From the NCBI GenBank assembly GCA_964550985.1, contig CAZKBM010000003.1, positions 1 to 64,000 on the forward strand: a stretch of DNA of 64,000 nt. Reading direction: 5' to 3'. Position numbers and translations under genes: made by a program. Position 1 is the stretch's first letter. Each line of letters begins with the position of its first letter. The notes below the pieces were generated by a model. It searched no databases. It was not told the origin of the DNA and saw only the letters and a list, made by a program, of their open reading frames with translations. Below are positions 17,798 through 26,088 of this stretch, piece by piece. This stretch comes from JAAYCI01 sp964550985 (GTDB lineage: Bacteria; Bacillota; Clostridia; Oscillospirales; Ruminococcaceae).

Positions 17798-18907
17798 CTA
17801 GCCCACCACACCCTGCGGCAGGCTCTCCCCCAACTCGCGCCTATGCACCTCTCGTATTTTTTCCAAAAGGCTATCCTCCACCTCCATAAAACACTGTAAC
17901 ATTTTGGGGTTAAAGGCCCCGCACTCCCCATTTAAAATCATCCGGGTTGCCTCTTTGTGGGTGTAAGCCGCCTTGTATACCCGTCTGCTGGTCAAAGCGT
18001 CATATACATCGGCCAGGCTGGTGGCCTGGGCCCAGATGGAGATCTCATCCCCTTTCAGTTTGTCGGGGTAGCCTCTTCCGTCCCAGCGCTCGTGGTGGTG
18101 GCGGCAGATGTCGTAGCAATAGCCAAAATATTCGTCGGTTTTGTCATACTTCAAGCTATCTAAAATTTCGCAGCCGCGCAGCGAATGGGTTTTCATCACC
18201 TCAAATTCTTCCTGCGTCAGCGGCCCGGGCTTTAGCAGCACGGAATCCGGTATGGCAATTTTGCCAATATCGTGCAGCGAGGCCGCGCTGGAAATTTGCA
18301 CAATCTGTTCGGCGCTTAGCGGGTAGTATTCGCTCATCTGTTCCAGCAATATGCCCACCAAAGCGCGTATCCGCTTGATATGCTCCCCGCTTTCAATGTT
18401 GCGGAACTCCACCGTGGTAGAAAGGGCATCCACCAAAAACAGGTTGGATTTTTGCAGCTTGGCTGCCTGCTTTTCCAGGGTGATTTTTTGTTCGTTCAGT
18501 TTTTGTTCCAAACTGTTTTTATAGGCATATAAATCTACCACATTGCCCACCCGGCGTGTGATAATATCGGGGTTAAAGGGTTTGTGCACCAGGTCGCTGG
18601 CACCCAGGGCATAGCCCTGCAAAGCCTTTTCATCGTCATCTTCACCGGTGATGAGGATGACCGGCACCTGCTGAATCAGGCCAGTTTCGTTCATCTCCCG
18701 CAGTACGGCAAACCCATCTTTGCCCGGCATCACCAAATCCAGCAATACAATGGCAATTTCACTTTTTTCCCGGCTCAACACTTCCAAGGCCGCCTGCCCA
18801 TTTTCGGCTTCCAGCACTTCAAAATCCTTGCTGAATAACTCGTTCAAAATAGCCCGGTTAATTTCAACGTCATCTACCACCAGCAATTTCTTTCGCTGTG
18901 TGTCCAC
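17798..18907 (-). CDS. Response regulator with HD-GYP c-di-GMP phosphodiesterase domain
   Basis: A 369-residue two-domain protein. The receiver domain (residues 1-125) has acidic residues D12 and D13, phospho-acceptor D57 (LLDLVMPGKDG) and the lysine in VHKPF. A coiled linker leads to an HD-GYP domain with ASLHDIGKIAIPD near residue 208 and HHERWDGRGYP near 275, the residues expected for active c-di-GMP hydrolysis. The start is GTG with an AAAGGAAG site. It lies 67 bases after the second TPR-GGDEF gene on the same strand, so synthesis and breakdown of c-di-GMP seem co-expressed. The Hpt protein encoded opposite is the likely phosphodonor. Confidence 0.93.
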   Translation of the reverse strand: MDTQRKKLLVVDDVEINRAILNELFSKDFEVLEAENGQAALEVLSREKSEIAIVLLDLVMPGKDGFAVLREMNETGLIQQVPVILITGEDDDEKALQGYALGASDLVHKPFNPDIITRRVGNVVDLYAYKNSLEQKLNEQKITLEKQAAKLQKSNLFLVDALSTTVEFRNIESGEHIKRIRALVGILLEQMSEYYPLSAEQIVQISSAASLHDIGKIAIPDSVLLKPGPLTQEEFEVMKTHSLRGCEILDSLKYDKTDEYFGYCYDICRHHHERWDGRGYPDKLKGDEISIWAQATSLADVYDALTSRRVYKAAYTHKEATRMILNGECGAFNPKMLQCFMEVEDSLLEKIREVHRRELGESLPQGVVG

Positions 18908-18974
18908 CTGTTCACTTCCTTTAACGCCCTTATACAGTCCAGTATCCCTACTTATTATATTTTTGTGCCTGCTA

Positions 18975-20570
18975 TCAATATAGCCTTTTCCGCATGTAAC
19001 CGCCCCTGCCCACCTCTTTCGCCTCGTACAGCGCTTTGTCGGCCAGGTTTAATAGTTTGTCAAAATCTGTTTTCTCTGTTAATGGCTCGTTACAATACCC
19101 CATGGAAATAGAAAGTACGCCATATTTGGGGTTCTTTTCGTGGGGAATGCGCAAAGCCTGCAGCGAGGCCAAAACCCGTTTCACATAGTTTTCCACTTCA
19201 TCGTCCTGCAAATTGATGCATAGGCACACAAACTCATCGCCGCCGTAGCGGCTAACCGAAATGCCTTCGGTCGCTTCTTTCAATAACACACCCGCCACCG
19301 CACGCAGGGCATCATCTCCTAAAAAATGCCCATAATAGTCATTATACTGTTTAAAATAGTCCACATCCAGCATAATAAAGCCCAGGGTGTGCGTCTCTGC
19401 CCGGTTGGCGGTTTTGCTAACCAACTTATTAAAATACCGGCGGTTATACAGTCCTGTCAGTTCATCCAGTTGGCCCACATTCTCCAGTTCCCGCATCTGC
19501 CGGCGCATCTGTTCGCGCTCTTGCTTTGCCTCTCCAATCAAAATTTTAGATATCATACTTTGCACGTGGGTCTCATCTTCGGTTAAGGCAAGTTTCATCA
19601 CAATTTCATAGTACTCTTTATAGGCTTCATCCAGTTTATCCGTCTCTCCAAATGCCTTCCAACATTTAATTTTTAGGCATTGTATCCGAAAACGCCAAGC
19701 GATAGAACTATTATATTCCATCTTTTGAATGATATCCAAAACCCGTCTGGCCCGTGCATGGTCGCCTATAATCAGCATGTTTCCGCACAGGCCTTCCGCC
19801 ATGTCGCAAACAAAAAATTGGTCATCCAAAGCGGCTAACTCTGTTTCTATCAGCTTATCGGCATACTCAACACAGCGTTTTTTATCCCCTGTTTTGGCAT
19901 AGAAAGCGCACCAGGTACAGCCCAGGCGTACCCGGCTGTATCTGTCGTCTCTGCTAAGCGCATCACACCGCTCTAGCATCTGGCGGCCGCCATCTGTGTT
20001 ACCAAGGTGGAGATTTGTTTCGGCCAAATTGCATAAATATACAATGGCGCGGTCGATATTTTCCCCTTCCAGGTGAGATTCTATCGTTTGAAGGGCCAGT
20101 TCACAATACTTTTTTACCATCTCCAAATCTCCATTACAGCCAAAGGAATAACCAACGTTATTATACAGCTTGTCGGCAAGGTTGTTCCCTTCCTGTTTTT
20201 CGGCCAGTTGTAAACCTTCCAAAAAATACCCAAGCGCCGTTTGGTCATCGTTCAGTTTTTGGTAATACAGCCCGGCGCTGTTGCATAGTACCAGCATCAG
20301 GTCGTCGAAGCCATATTCTTTGCACAGTGCGCTGGCCCGCGCGAGGTAAAAATCACAGCTACTGTACTCACCCAGGGCCAGGTGGCTATCCAGCAGATAC
20401 ACATTGGCAAAAGCGCTGCCATATAGGTACTGTTCCGCCTCTGAGAGTTCCAGCAGCTTTTTGCACAGGCGTTTTTCCTCTTCCAAATCGGTAAAGCGCA
20501 CTTCCAAAATGCGCTGCATCAGCACCGATTGGCGGGAAAGGCCTGTTGGTTTTTGTTTTTTTCTGCTCAT
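18975..20570 (-). CDS. TPR-GGDEF diguanylate cyclase 1
   Basis: A 531-residue soluble protein. Residues about 30-350 form TPR-like helical repeats (for example ALGYFLEGLQLAEKQEGNNL), followed by a coiled coil and a GGDEF domain with DELTGLYNRRYF and SRYGGDEF (near residue 441). The active-site GGDEF is intact; the RxxD inhibitory site five residues before it is absent. There is no membrane segment or signal peptide. Its ATG overlaps the stop of the upstream paralogue by four bases, indicating translational coupling. The two cyclases share architecture and look like an old tandem duplication. TPRs may sense a ligand; see the peptide hypothesis in the findings. Confidence 0.92.
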   Translation of the reverse strand: MSRKKQKPTGLSRQSVLMQRILEVRFTDLEEEKRLCKKLLELSEAEQYLYGSAFANVYLLDSHLALGEYSSCDFYLARASALCKEYGFDDLMLVLCNSAGLYYQKLNDDQTALGYFLEGLQLAEKQEGNNLADKLYNNVGYSFGCNGDLEMVKKYCELALQTIESHLEGENIDRAIVYLCNLAETNLHLGNTDGGRQMLERCDALSRDDRYSRVRLGCTWCAFYAKTGDKKRCVEYADKLIETELAALDDQFFVCDMAEGLCGNMLIIGDHARARRVLDIIQKMEYNSSIAWRFRIQCLKIKCWKAFGETDKLDEAYKEYYEIVMKLALTEDETHVQSMISKILIGEAKQEREQMRRQMRELENVGQLDELTGLYNRRYFNKLVSKTANRAETHTLGFIMLDVDYFKQYNDYYGHFLGDDALRAVAGVLLKEATEGISVSRYGGDEFVCLCINLQDDEVENYVKRVLASLQALRIPHEKNPKYGVLSISMGYCNEPLTEKTDFDKLLNLADKALYEAKEVGRGGYMRKRLY

Positions 20571-22153
20571 ATCTCACCCACCCGGCTTCTGGTATAGGTG
20601 TTTCTGCCAGAACGTTTACTTTGGTATAAGGCCTTATCTGCCAGTTGGAACAGGAAGTGCCCCTCAACCTGCGTTTCAGGCTCTGCCACAACATAGCCAA
20701 TCGATAGGGTTAATTCGCTGCTACAAGGAGATTTTTTGTGTTCAATCGCCGCTTCATACAGATGCTGGCGCACGCTGCAGATATAGGTTTCCACCTCCTG
20801 CGCCGTAAGGCCAATGCAAACACAGGCAAATTCATCGCCGCCAAAGCGGCAGGGGTATACCCCTATCTGCCCGTCCATCTTCAGGCAGTTTGCCACCTCT
20901 TTCAGGGCCATGTCACCCATCAGGTGGCCATAAAAATCATTGTACTCTTTAAAATAATCCACATCTAACACAATCATGCCCAATGCGGCCGCATTCGCTT
21001 CCCCGGTGTTTGCCTGTAACAAAGCTTCCATAAACCTGCGGTTGTAGATGCTGGTCAGTTCATCAATTTGCACTTCCGCCTCTAGGGTTTTTTGCACCGT
21101 TTTCATGCGTTGCTTTTGCCGCACCAGTTTATCTAAATATATTTTGGCTTTCATAGCCTCGGCCACTGTTTCCTTCACTTTATGGCGAAATTGCAAGTTT
21201 TTTTCGTAGAACCTGCGGTACGCCTCCGCATGTTTTTCCAAAGGCTCAAACAAAAGGATATGGCGAATTTTTGCCTCTTCCAATTTTTCTCTTTGCTCAA
21301 GCCCCCCCGTACTGCCCACTTCCTCCAGCGCACGTAAAAAGCAGCCGGCATAGTGTGCATCGCCCAGTTCTGTCATTCTTTCATACAGGCCTAAAAAGGA
21401 GTCAAAGGCAGTCAGTTTATCGCTCTCTATAGTATTTTTTCGGTCTAAAAAGCGCTGTGCATAGCGGATGGCCTTCTCTTTTTCCCCCATCACCGCATAA
21501 TAACTGCACCAGCCGCGGCTACTGTAAATATCCTCTAAATTCCGTTCTTTTTCTATTTGCTCGCAAAGCTCAATACACTTTTTGGCCTCTTTCTTTTTAT
21601 CAAGGTTTAAATAGGTTTCAGCCAAATTTACCAGTAAAACCGGGCGCTGGGGAGATTCCTCCTGCTCCTTTTGTAGCTGGTAGGCCTTTTGGTAATATTT
21701 TAGCGCTTCTTCGTGACTATTGTAGCGAGAAAAAATGGTAGCCAAATTGTTGAGCGCCACACATCTGCTTTGTATCTCATGGATACTTTCTGAAAGGGAA
21801 ATGGTTTTCAGGTAATAATCTGTAGCATTTTTTTCATCCGCGCGTACATCATAATAGATACCCAAAAAGCTGTACAGTTGCAAACGCAAAAAATACCAGC
21901 TTGGGGCATCCAATAGCATATTTTCGGCTTTCAGCAGATATTCCCCGGCCTCTTCCTCTTTGCGAAGCGCCAGGTAATAGTCTCCCAGATAGGTCAGTGC
22001 AAACGCCGTGCCATAGGTGTCGTTTTTTCCAATGGCCCACAAAAGCAAATCTTCGCACAGCGTCCATTCCTGGTCCAGGTCAACATAACGCACTGCCAAA
22101 ATGCGCGACATGATGTCTTCCTTCGGATGTGTTGAAAATTCTAACATACTCAT
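20567..22153 (-). CDS. TPR-GGDEF diguanylate cyclase 2
   Basis: A 528-residue paralogue of the downstream cyclase. TPR-like repeats at about 60-330 include HEEALKYYQKAYQLQKEQEE and YLNLDKKKEAKKCIEL; a helical linker precedes the GGDEF domain with DELTSIYNRRFM and RFGGDEF near residue 436. The active site is intact and there is no RxxD inhibitory site. The gene begins 17 bases after the oppF stop on the same strand, so it is very probably the next gene in the opp operon. The ATG at 22147 (two codons in) has better spacing from the AAAAGG site than the ATG at 22153. Confidence 0.92.
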   Translation of the reverse strand: MSMLEFSTHPKEDIMSRILAVRYVDLDQEWTLCEDLLLWAIGKNDTYGTAFALTYLGDYYLALRKEEEAGEYLLKAENMLLDAPSWYFLRLQLYSFLGIYYDVRADEKNATDYYLKTISLSESIHEIQSRCVALNNLATIFSRYNSHEEALKYYQKAYQLQKEQEESPQRPVLLVNLAETYLNLDKKKEAKKCIELCEQIEKERNLEDIYSSRGWCSYYAVMGEKEKAIRYAQRFLDRKNTIESDKLTAFDSFLGLYERMTELGDAHYAGCFLRALEEVGSTGGLEQREKLEEAKIRHILLFEPLEKHAEAYRRFYEKNLQFRHKVKETVAEAMKAKIYLDKLVRQKQRMKTVQKTLEAEVQIDELTSIYNRRFMEALLQANTGEANAAALGMIVLDVDYFKEYNDFYGHLMGDMALKEVANCLKMDGQIGVYPCRFGGDEFACVCIGLTAQEVETYICSVRQHLYEAAIEHKKSPCSSELTLSIGYVVAEPETQVEGHFLFQLADKALYQSKRSGRNTYTRSRVGEI

Positions 22154-22170
22154 ACCTTTTGTATTTCAGC

Positions 22171-23142
22171 TTAGCAATACAAACATCCCTTCATCTGGTG
22201 GCAGGCCACAAAATGCCCGGGGGCGCATTCCCGTAATTCCGGTTTTTCACTCATACATTGTGCCTTTACCTGTGGGCAGCGGCTGGTAAAGGGGCAGGCC
22301 ACCCCCTCCTCTGCAAACCGGGGCACCTCCCCTTGTAAACCGCTATTATCCAGTTTTTCACGCCCGCTCAAATCGGGCGTTAACACGGCCTGCAAAAGTA
22401 GCTGGGTATAGGGGTGCAGCGGCCTTTCGTACAGCATATCGGCCCCTGCCAATTCTACCACGTGCCCCCGGTACATCACCGCCACACGGCTGGATATGTA
22501 CCGCACCATGGCTAAATCGTGGGCGATAAACAGGTAGGTTAAGCCCAGTTCCTGCCCAAGGCGCTTTAGCAGGTTCATAATTTGGCTTTGAATGGATACA
22601 TCCAAAGCTGAGATTGGCTCATCGCACACCAGAAGTTCTGGCCGTATGGCCAGCGCGCGGGCGATGCCAATGCGCTGCCGCTGCCCGCCCGAAAATTCAC
22701 TGGGAAAGCGGTTGGCGCTTGCCGCCGGCAAGCCCACCATCTCCAAAAGCTGCTGAGCGCTCTGTTTTTTTTCGCTTTGGGGCAAGCGGCGGTGGATGGC
22801 CAAATTTTCAGCCACAATATCCCCCACCTTCATGCGGGGGTTCAGGGCGGAATAAGGGTCCTGAAAAATCATCTGCGCCTTTTCTGCAAAGGCAAGGCGG
22901 GCTTTACGGTTTTGCAGATGAAGGGGCTGCCCGTGGAAATAAATGCTACCCTCTACTTTAGGATATACGCCCATTATCATTTTAGCAAGGGTAGATTTGC
23001 CGCAGCCGGATTCCCCCACCACCCCAAGGCTCTCCCCCTGCCAGATGTCAAGGCTAACATCATGCAAAGCTACGTTTTTTCTTTTCCCTTTTAAAGAAAA
23101 ACTTTTGGACACATGCTCCAGCCGCAGTAAGGGTACTTTCAC
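22171..23142 (-). CDS. oppF: Oligopeptide ABC transporter ATP-binding protein OppF
   Basis: A 323-residue ATPase energising peptide import. Walker A is GESGCGKSTLAKM, the signature FSGGQRQRIGIARAL and Walker B LLVCDEPISALD. The C-terminal oligopeptide-transporter domain has several cysteines (CPFTSRCP, C, C, C near the end), a pattern that in some Opp/Dpp ATPases binds an iron-sulfur cluster. The frame extends upstream, but the GTG at 23142 overlaps the oppD stop by four bases (GTGA) and follows AAGGGGGAA. It is the last transporter gene before the cyclase genes. Confidence 0.94.
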   Translation of the reverse strand: MKVPLLRLEHVSKSFSLKGKRKNVALHDVSLDIWQGESLGVVGESGCGKSTLAKMIMGVYPKVEGSIYFHGQPLHLQNRKARLAFAEKAQMIFQDPYSALNPRMKVGDIVAENLAIHRRLPQSEKKQSAQQLLEMVGLPAASANRFPSEFSGGQRQRIGIARALAIRPELLVCDEPISALDVSIQSQIMNLLKRLGQELGLTYLFIAHDLAMVRYISSRVAVMYRGHVVELAGADMLYERPLHPYTQLLLQAVLTPDLSGREKLDNSGLQGEVPRFAEEGVACPFTSRCPQVKAQCMSEKPELRECAPGHFVACHQMKGCLYC

Positions 23143-24128
23143 TGTTTTTCCCCCTTCGGGCAATCTGGGTGCCACAGCCAGCACGAAACGCTATGCCCCG
23201 CTTCTATCTCCCTTTCCTCCGGCGCCTCTTCGCAGCAAATTTGCCTGCATTCCTCGCAGCGGGGGGCAAAGGGGCAGCCCACTGGGGGGCTTAGCAAATT
23301 GGGCGGCGCGCCTTTTATGGCGTATAACACATCGTTTGTGCCCCTTGTGGGCAAGCTGCGCAGCAAATTTTGCGTATAGGGGTGCGCCGGGGAGGAAAAC
23401 AATTTTTCCACACCGCTTTTTTCCACAATTTTACCCGCGTACATCACGGCAACCGTATCGGCCACACTGGCCACAACGCTTAAATCGTGCGTAATAAGCA
23501 AAATGGCCGCGCCTGTTTGCCGCCGCACATTTTTTAGCAGGGTTAATATTTGTAGTTGAATGGTTGGGTCCAAGGCCGTTGTGGGTTCATCGGCCAATAA
23601 CAGCCGGGGCCCACAGGCCAGGGCCATAGCAATCATGGCCCTTTGGCGCATCCCGCCCGAGTACTGGTGGGGGTACTGCTGTGCCCGCAGGGACGCCTTT
23701 GGTATCTGTACCAGTTCCAGCAGCCGCACCGCCTCTTTTTGGCAGGCCTCTCGGGTCATCTTTCCCCGCCGCAGCAGGGCCTCCGTCACCTGCTTTCCCA
23801 CTTTCATAGTGGGGTTTAAGTAGGTAAGCGGATCCTGAAAAATCATCCCGGCCAGCCCACCGCGAATTTCCAGCATCTCTTTTTCAGAAGCAGCCAGTAT
23901 ATCCCGGCCCTCCAGCAGAAGTTCCTCGGCTTTTGTGCAAACACCAAGCTGGTCATCCAGCCGCAGCATGGCCCTTGCGGTTACGCTTTTGCCACAGCCA
24001 CTCTCGCCCACCAGCGCCAAAATCTCTCTGCTTTTCACCTCAAACGTTACGCCGCGCACGGCCTGCACCACCCCGGCTGCAACACTAAAAGACACGTTTA
24101 GGTTTTTTACCCTTAACACTACGTCCAC
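23139..24128 (-). CDS. oppD: Oligopeptide ABC transporter ATP-binding protein OppD
   Basis: A 329-residue ATPase paired with OppF. It has GESGCGKSVTARAML, the signature YSGGMRQRAMIAMAL and LLLADEPTTALD. The C-terminal region is Cys-rich (CPFAPRCEECRQICCEE), again suggesting a bound cluster or disulfides. The GTG start follows GAGGAGGA with nine bases spacing. The gene overlaps the 3' end of oppC by 44 bases and the start of oppF by four, so the operon is translationally coupled. Confidence 0.94.
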   Translation of the reverse strand: MDVVLRVKNLNVSFSVAAGVVQAVRGVTFEVKSREILALVGESGCGKSVTARAMLRLDDQLGVCTKAEELLLEGRDILAASEKEMLEIRGGLAGMIFQDPLTYLNPTMKVGKQVTEALLRRGKMTREACQKEAVRLLELVQIPKASLRAQQYPHQYSGGMRQRAMIAMALACGPRLLLADEPTTALDPTIQLQILTLLKNVRRQTGAAILLITHDLSVVASVADTVAVMYAGKIVEKSGVEKLFSSPAHPYTQNLLRSLPTRGTNDVLYAIKGAPPNLLSPPVGCPFAPRCEECRQICCEEAPEEREIEAGHSVSCWLWHPDCPKGEKQ

Positions 24129-25089
24129 GCGGTGCAGTCCTCCTCACTTTGGGGTTCAGCACATCTTGCAGGCGGTCTCCCAGCAGGTTAAACGCCAGCA
24201 TCAAAAGGCAGATAAACAGCCCCGGCACCGCCAGTTGCAGGGGATAGGTTTGAAACACGCTGGCCCCGTCTTTTATCATAACGCCTATGGAGGGGTAGGG
24301 CGGCGGCACCCCCATGCCCAGCATGGATAAAAACGCCTCGGTAAAAATGATGCCGGGGATATCCAGGCTGATGTGGACAATCATCAGCCCCAGCATATTG
24401 GGCAGCAGGTGTACAAAAATCATGCGCCAAAGGCCCGCCCCCATAATTTTGGCCGCCATATAAAAATCTTGCCTTTTTAGGGATAGCACCTGGCTGCGTA
24501 CCAGCCTTGCCATACTCGTCCAGCCCACAAGGGAATAGGCCACAATCAGGGTGCCCACCCCACGTGGCAATACCGCCATTAAAAGCAGCACCACAATCAT
24601 ATAGGGTATTCCGTTTACAATCTCCAGCAGCCGCATCATCACAGTATCTGCACCGCCGCCCAAATAGCCCGAAATGCAGCCATATAAAGTGCCCGCCACG
24701 CAGTCAATCAGGGCCACTGCCCCCGCTACGGTTAAAGAAATTCTGGCCCCATACCAAAGCCTGGTGAAGATGTCCCGCCCCAGATGGTCGGTGCCAAAAA
24801 TATGGGTAAAGCCGCTGGCGGGGTCTTTGCTAAAAAAGGGTTGGTTTGTAAAGGTAATGTTTTGCTCGGCATAACTAAACGGGCAAAAAAAAGGTATGAG
24901 CACCGCGCCCAATACCAGCGCCACAATTACAACCAAAAAAAATACCGCCGCGGGGCTTTGCACAAACAGCTTCGCCGTCTCCCGCCCAAAGCCCTGGGAT
25001 TTACCTGCCTCAGCGCTTTCCATCAAGGGGCCTGTTTGTAACTTTTTTACAAAGCGGCTTGCCGGTATTTTACGGCCTGCCTCACTCAT
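24085..25089 (-). CDS. oppC: Oligopeptide ABC transporter permease OppC
   Basis: A 334-residue inner-membrane permease. A cytoplasmic N-terminal tail of about 40 residues precedes six membrane helices; FGTDHLGRDIFTRLWYGAR is the typical OppC/DppC segment and the EAA loop is in YMAAKIMGAGLWRMIFVHLLP. The ATG at 25089 lies inside the end of oppB (eight-base overlap) and is preferred to a TTG further upstream. The C-terminal tail is unusually basic (KGKKPKRVF) and overlaps oppD. Confidence 0.93.
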   Translation of the reverse strand: MSEAGRKIPASRFVKKLQTGPLMESAEAGKSQGFGRETAKLFVQSPAAVFFLVVIVALVLGAVLIPFFCPFSYAEQNITFTNQPFFSKDPASGFTHIFGTDHLGRDIFTRLWYGARISLTVAGAVALIDCVAGTLYGCISGYLGGGADTVMMRLLEIVNGIPYMIVVLLLMAVLPRGVGTLIVAYSLVGWTSMARLVRSQVLSLKRQDFYMAAKIMGAGLWRMIFVHLLPNMLGLMIVHISLDIPGIIFTEAFLSMLGMGVPPPYPSIGVMIKDGASVFQTYPLQLAVPGLFICLLMLAFNLLGDRLQDVLNPKVRRTAPRGRSVKGKKPKRVF

Positions 25090-26038
25090 CTTCGTCCCCC
25101 CCAAGCTTTATGCGCGGGTCCACCAGGCTGTGCGCAATATCAACCGCCAGGTTGCACAGCACCAAAAAGCTACCAAAAAACAAGGTGGTGCCCACAATTA
25201 CAGGGTAATCGCTGGCCTGAACAGACTCGACAAAATATTTGCCCAACCCCGGTATGGAGAAGATGCTTTCGACAGCAAAAGCGCCGGTAAGCAGCACGGC
25301 TATCATGGGGCCTAGCACCGTAACAACGGGCATAATAGCGTTGCGCATACAGTGGTGCAACACAATTTGGCGCCGGGTTAGCCCCTTAACCCGCGCCGTG
25401 CTGATATAATCCTGCCCCAGCACCTCCAGCATACTGGAGCGCATGAGGCGGCTAACCACGGCAATGGTGCCAAAGGCCAGCGCAAAGGCGGGCAGTATCT
25501 TGCTGTTTTCGCCCGCCCAGCCCACAATGGGGAAGATGTGTATACCCGTTAACTGGTATAGCTTCACCCCCAAAAAGTACTGCAGCAGCGCCCCCATGAT
25601 AAACGATGGGATAGACACCCCCAAAAGCGCGATGAGCATAACGCCGGTATCCCAGGGCCTGCCGTGGTTTAAAGCAGCCGCAACACCCAGCAGAAGGCCC
25701 ATGAGCAGGGCAAATAACAAAGCGCGCAGCCCCAAATCAAGCGAGACGGGGAAGGCGCTGGCAATAATGCTGGTAACCTGCCTGCCCGAAGAGATGGAAC
25801 TGCCCAAATCACCGCGCAAAATGTTCCCAAGGTAGATGGTGTATTGCTCCAGCACGGGTTTATCCAGCCCATACTTTGCCGTAAGGGCCTCTTGAACAGC
25901 CGGTTTGATGGATTTATTGCCCGAAAATGGCGCGCCGGGAAGCATGTGCATCAGCAAAAAAGTGATGGTGATGAGGATAAAGACGGTGAGAAAGGAATAG
26001 AACAGACGCTTTAGGATATACTGTACCTGAAGCTTCAA
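25082..26038 (-). CDS. oppB: Oligopeptide ABC transporter permease OppB
   Basis: A 318-residue permease with six predicted membrane helices. The first helix (LFYSFLTVFILITITFLLMH) is followed by the periplasmic-type LPGAPF segment, and the EAA loop reads YISTARVKGLTRRQIVLHHCMRN. It pairs with OppC to form the channel. The start is TTG at 26038 behind GGGGGGAAGG, 50 bases after the oppA stop. Confidence 0.93.
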   Translation of the reverse strand: MKLQVQYILKRLFYSFLTVFILITITFLLMHMLPGAPFSGNKSIKPAVQEALTAKYGLDKPVLEQYTIYLGNILRGDLGSSISSGRQVTSIIASAFPVSLDLGLRALLFALLMGLLLGVAAALNHGRPWDTGVMLIALLGVSIPSFIMGALLQYFLGVKLYQLTGIHIFPIVGWAGENSKILPAFALAFGTIAVVSRLMRSSMLEVLGQDYISTARVKGLTRRQIVLHHCMRNAIMPVVTVLGPMIAVLLTGAFAVESIFSIPGLGKYFVESVQASDYPVIVGTTLFFGSFLVLCNLAVDIAHSLVDPRIKLGGDEDE

Positions 26039-26088
26039 AGCCTTCCCCCCTATCCCTTGCCATTTTCCCCGTCTGCTGTATCACTGCA

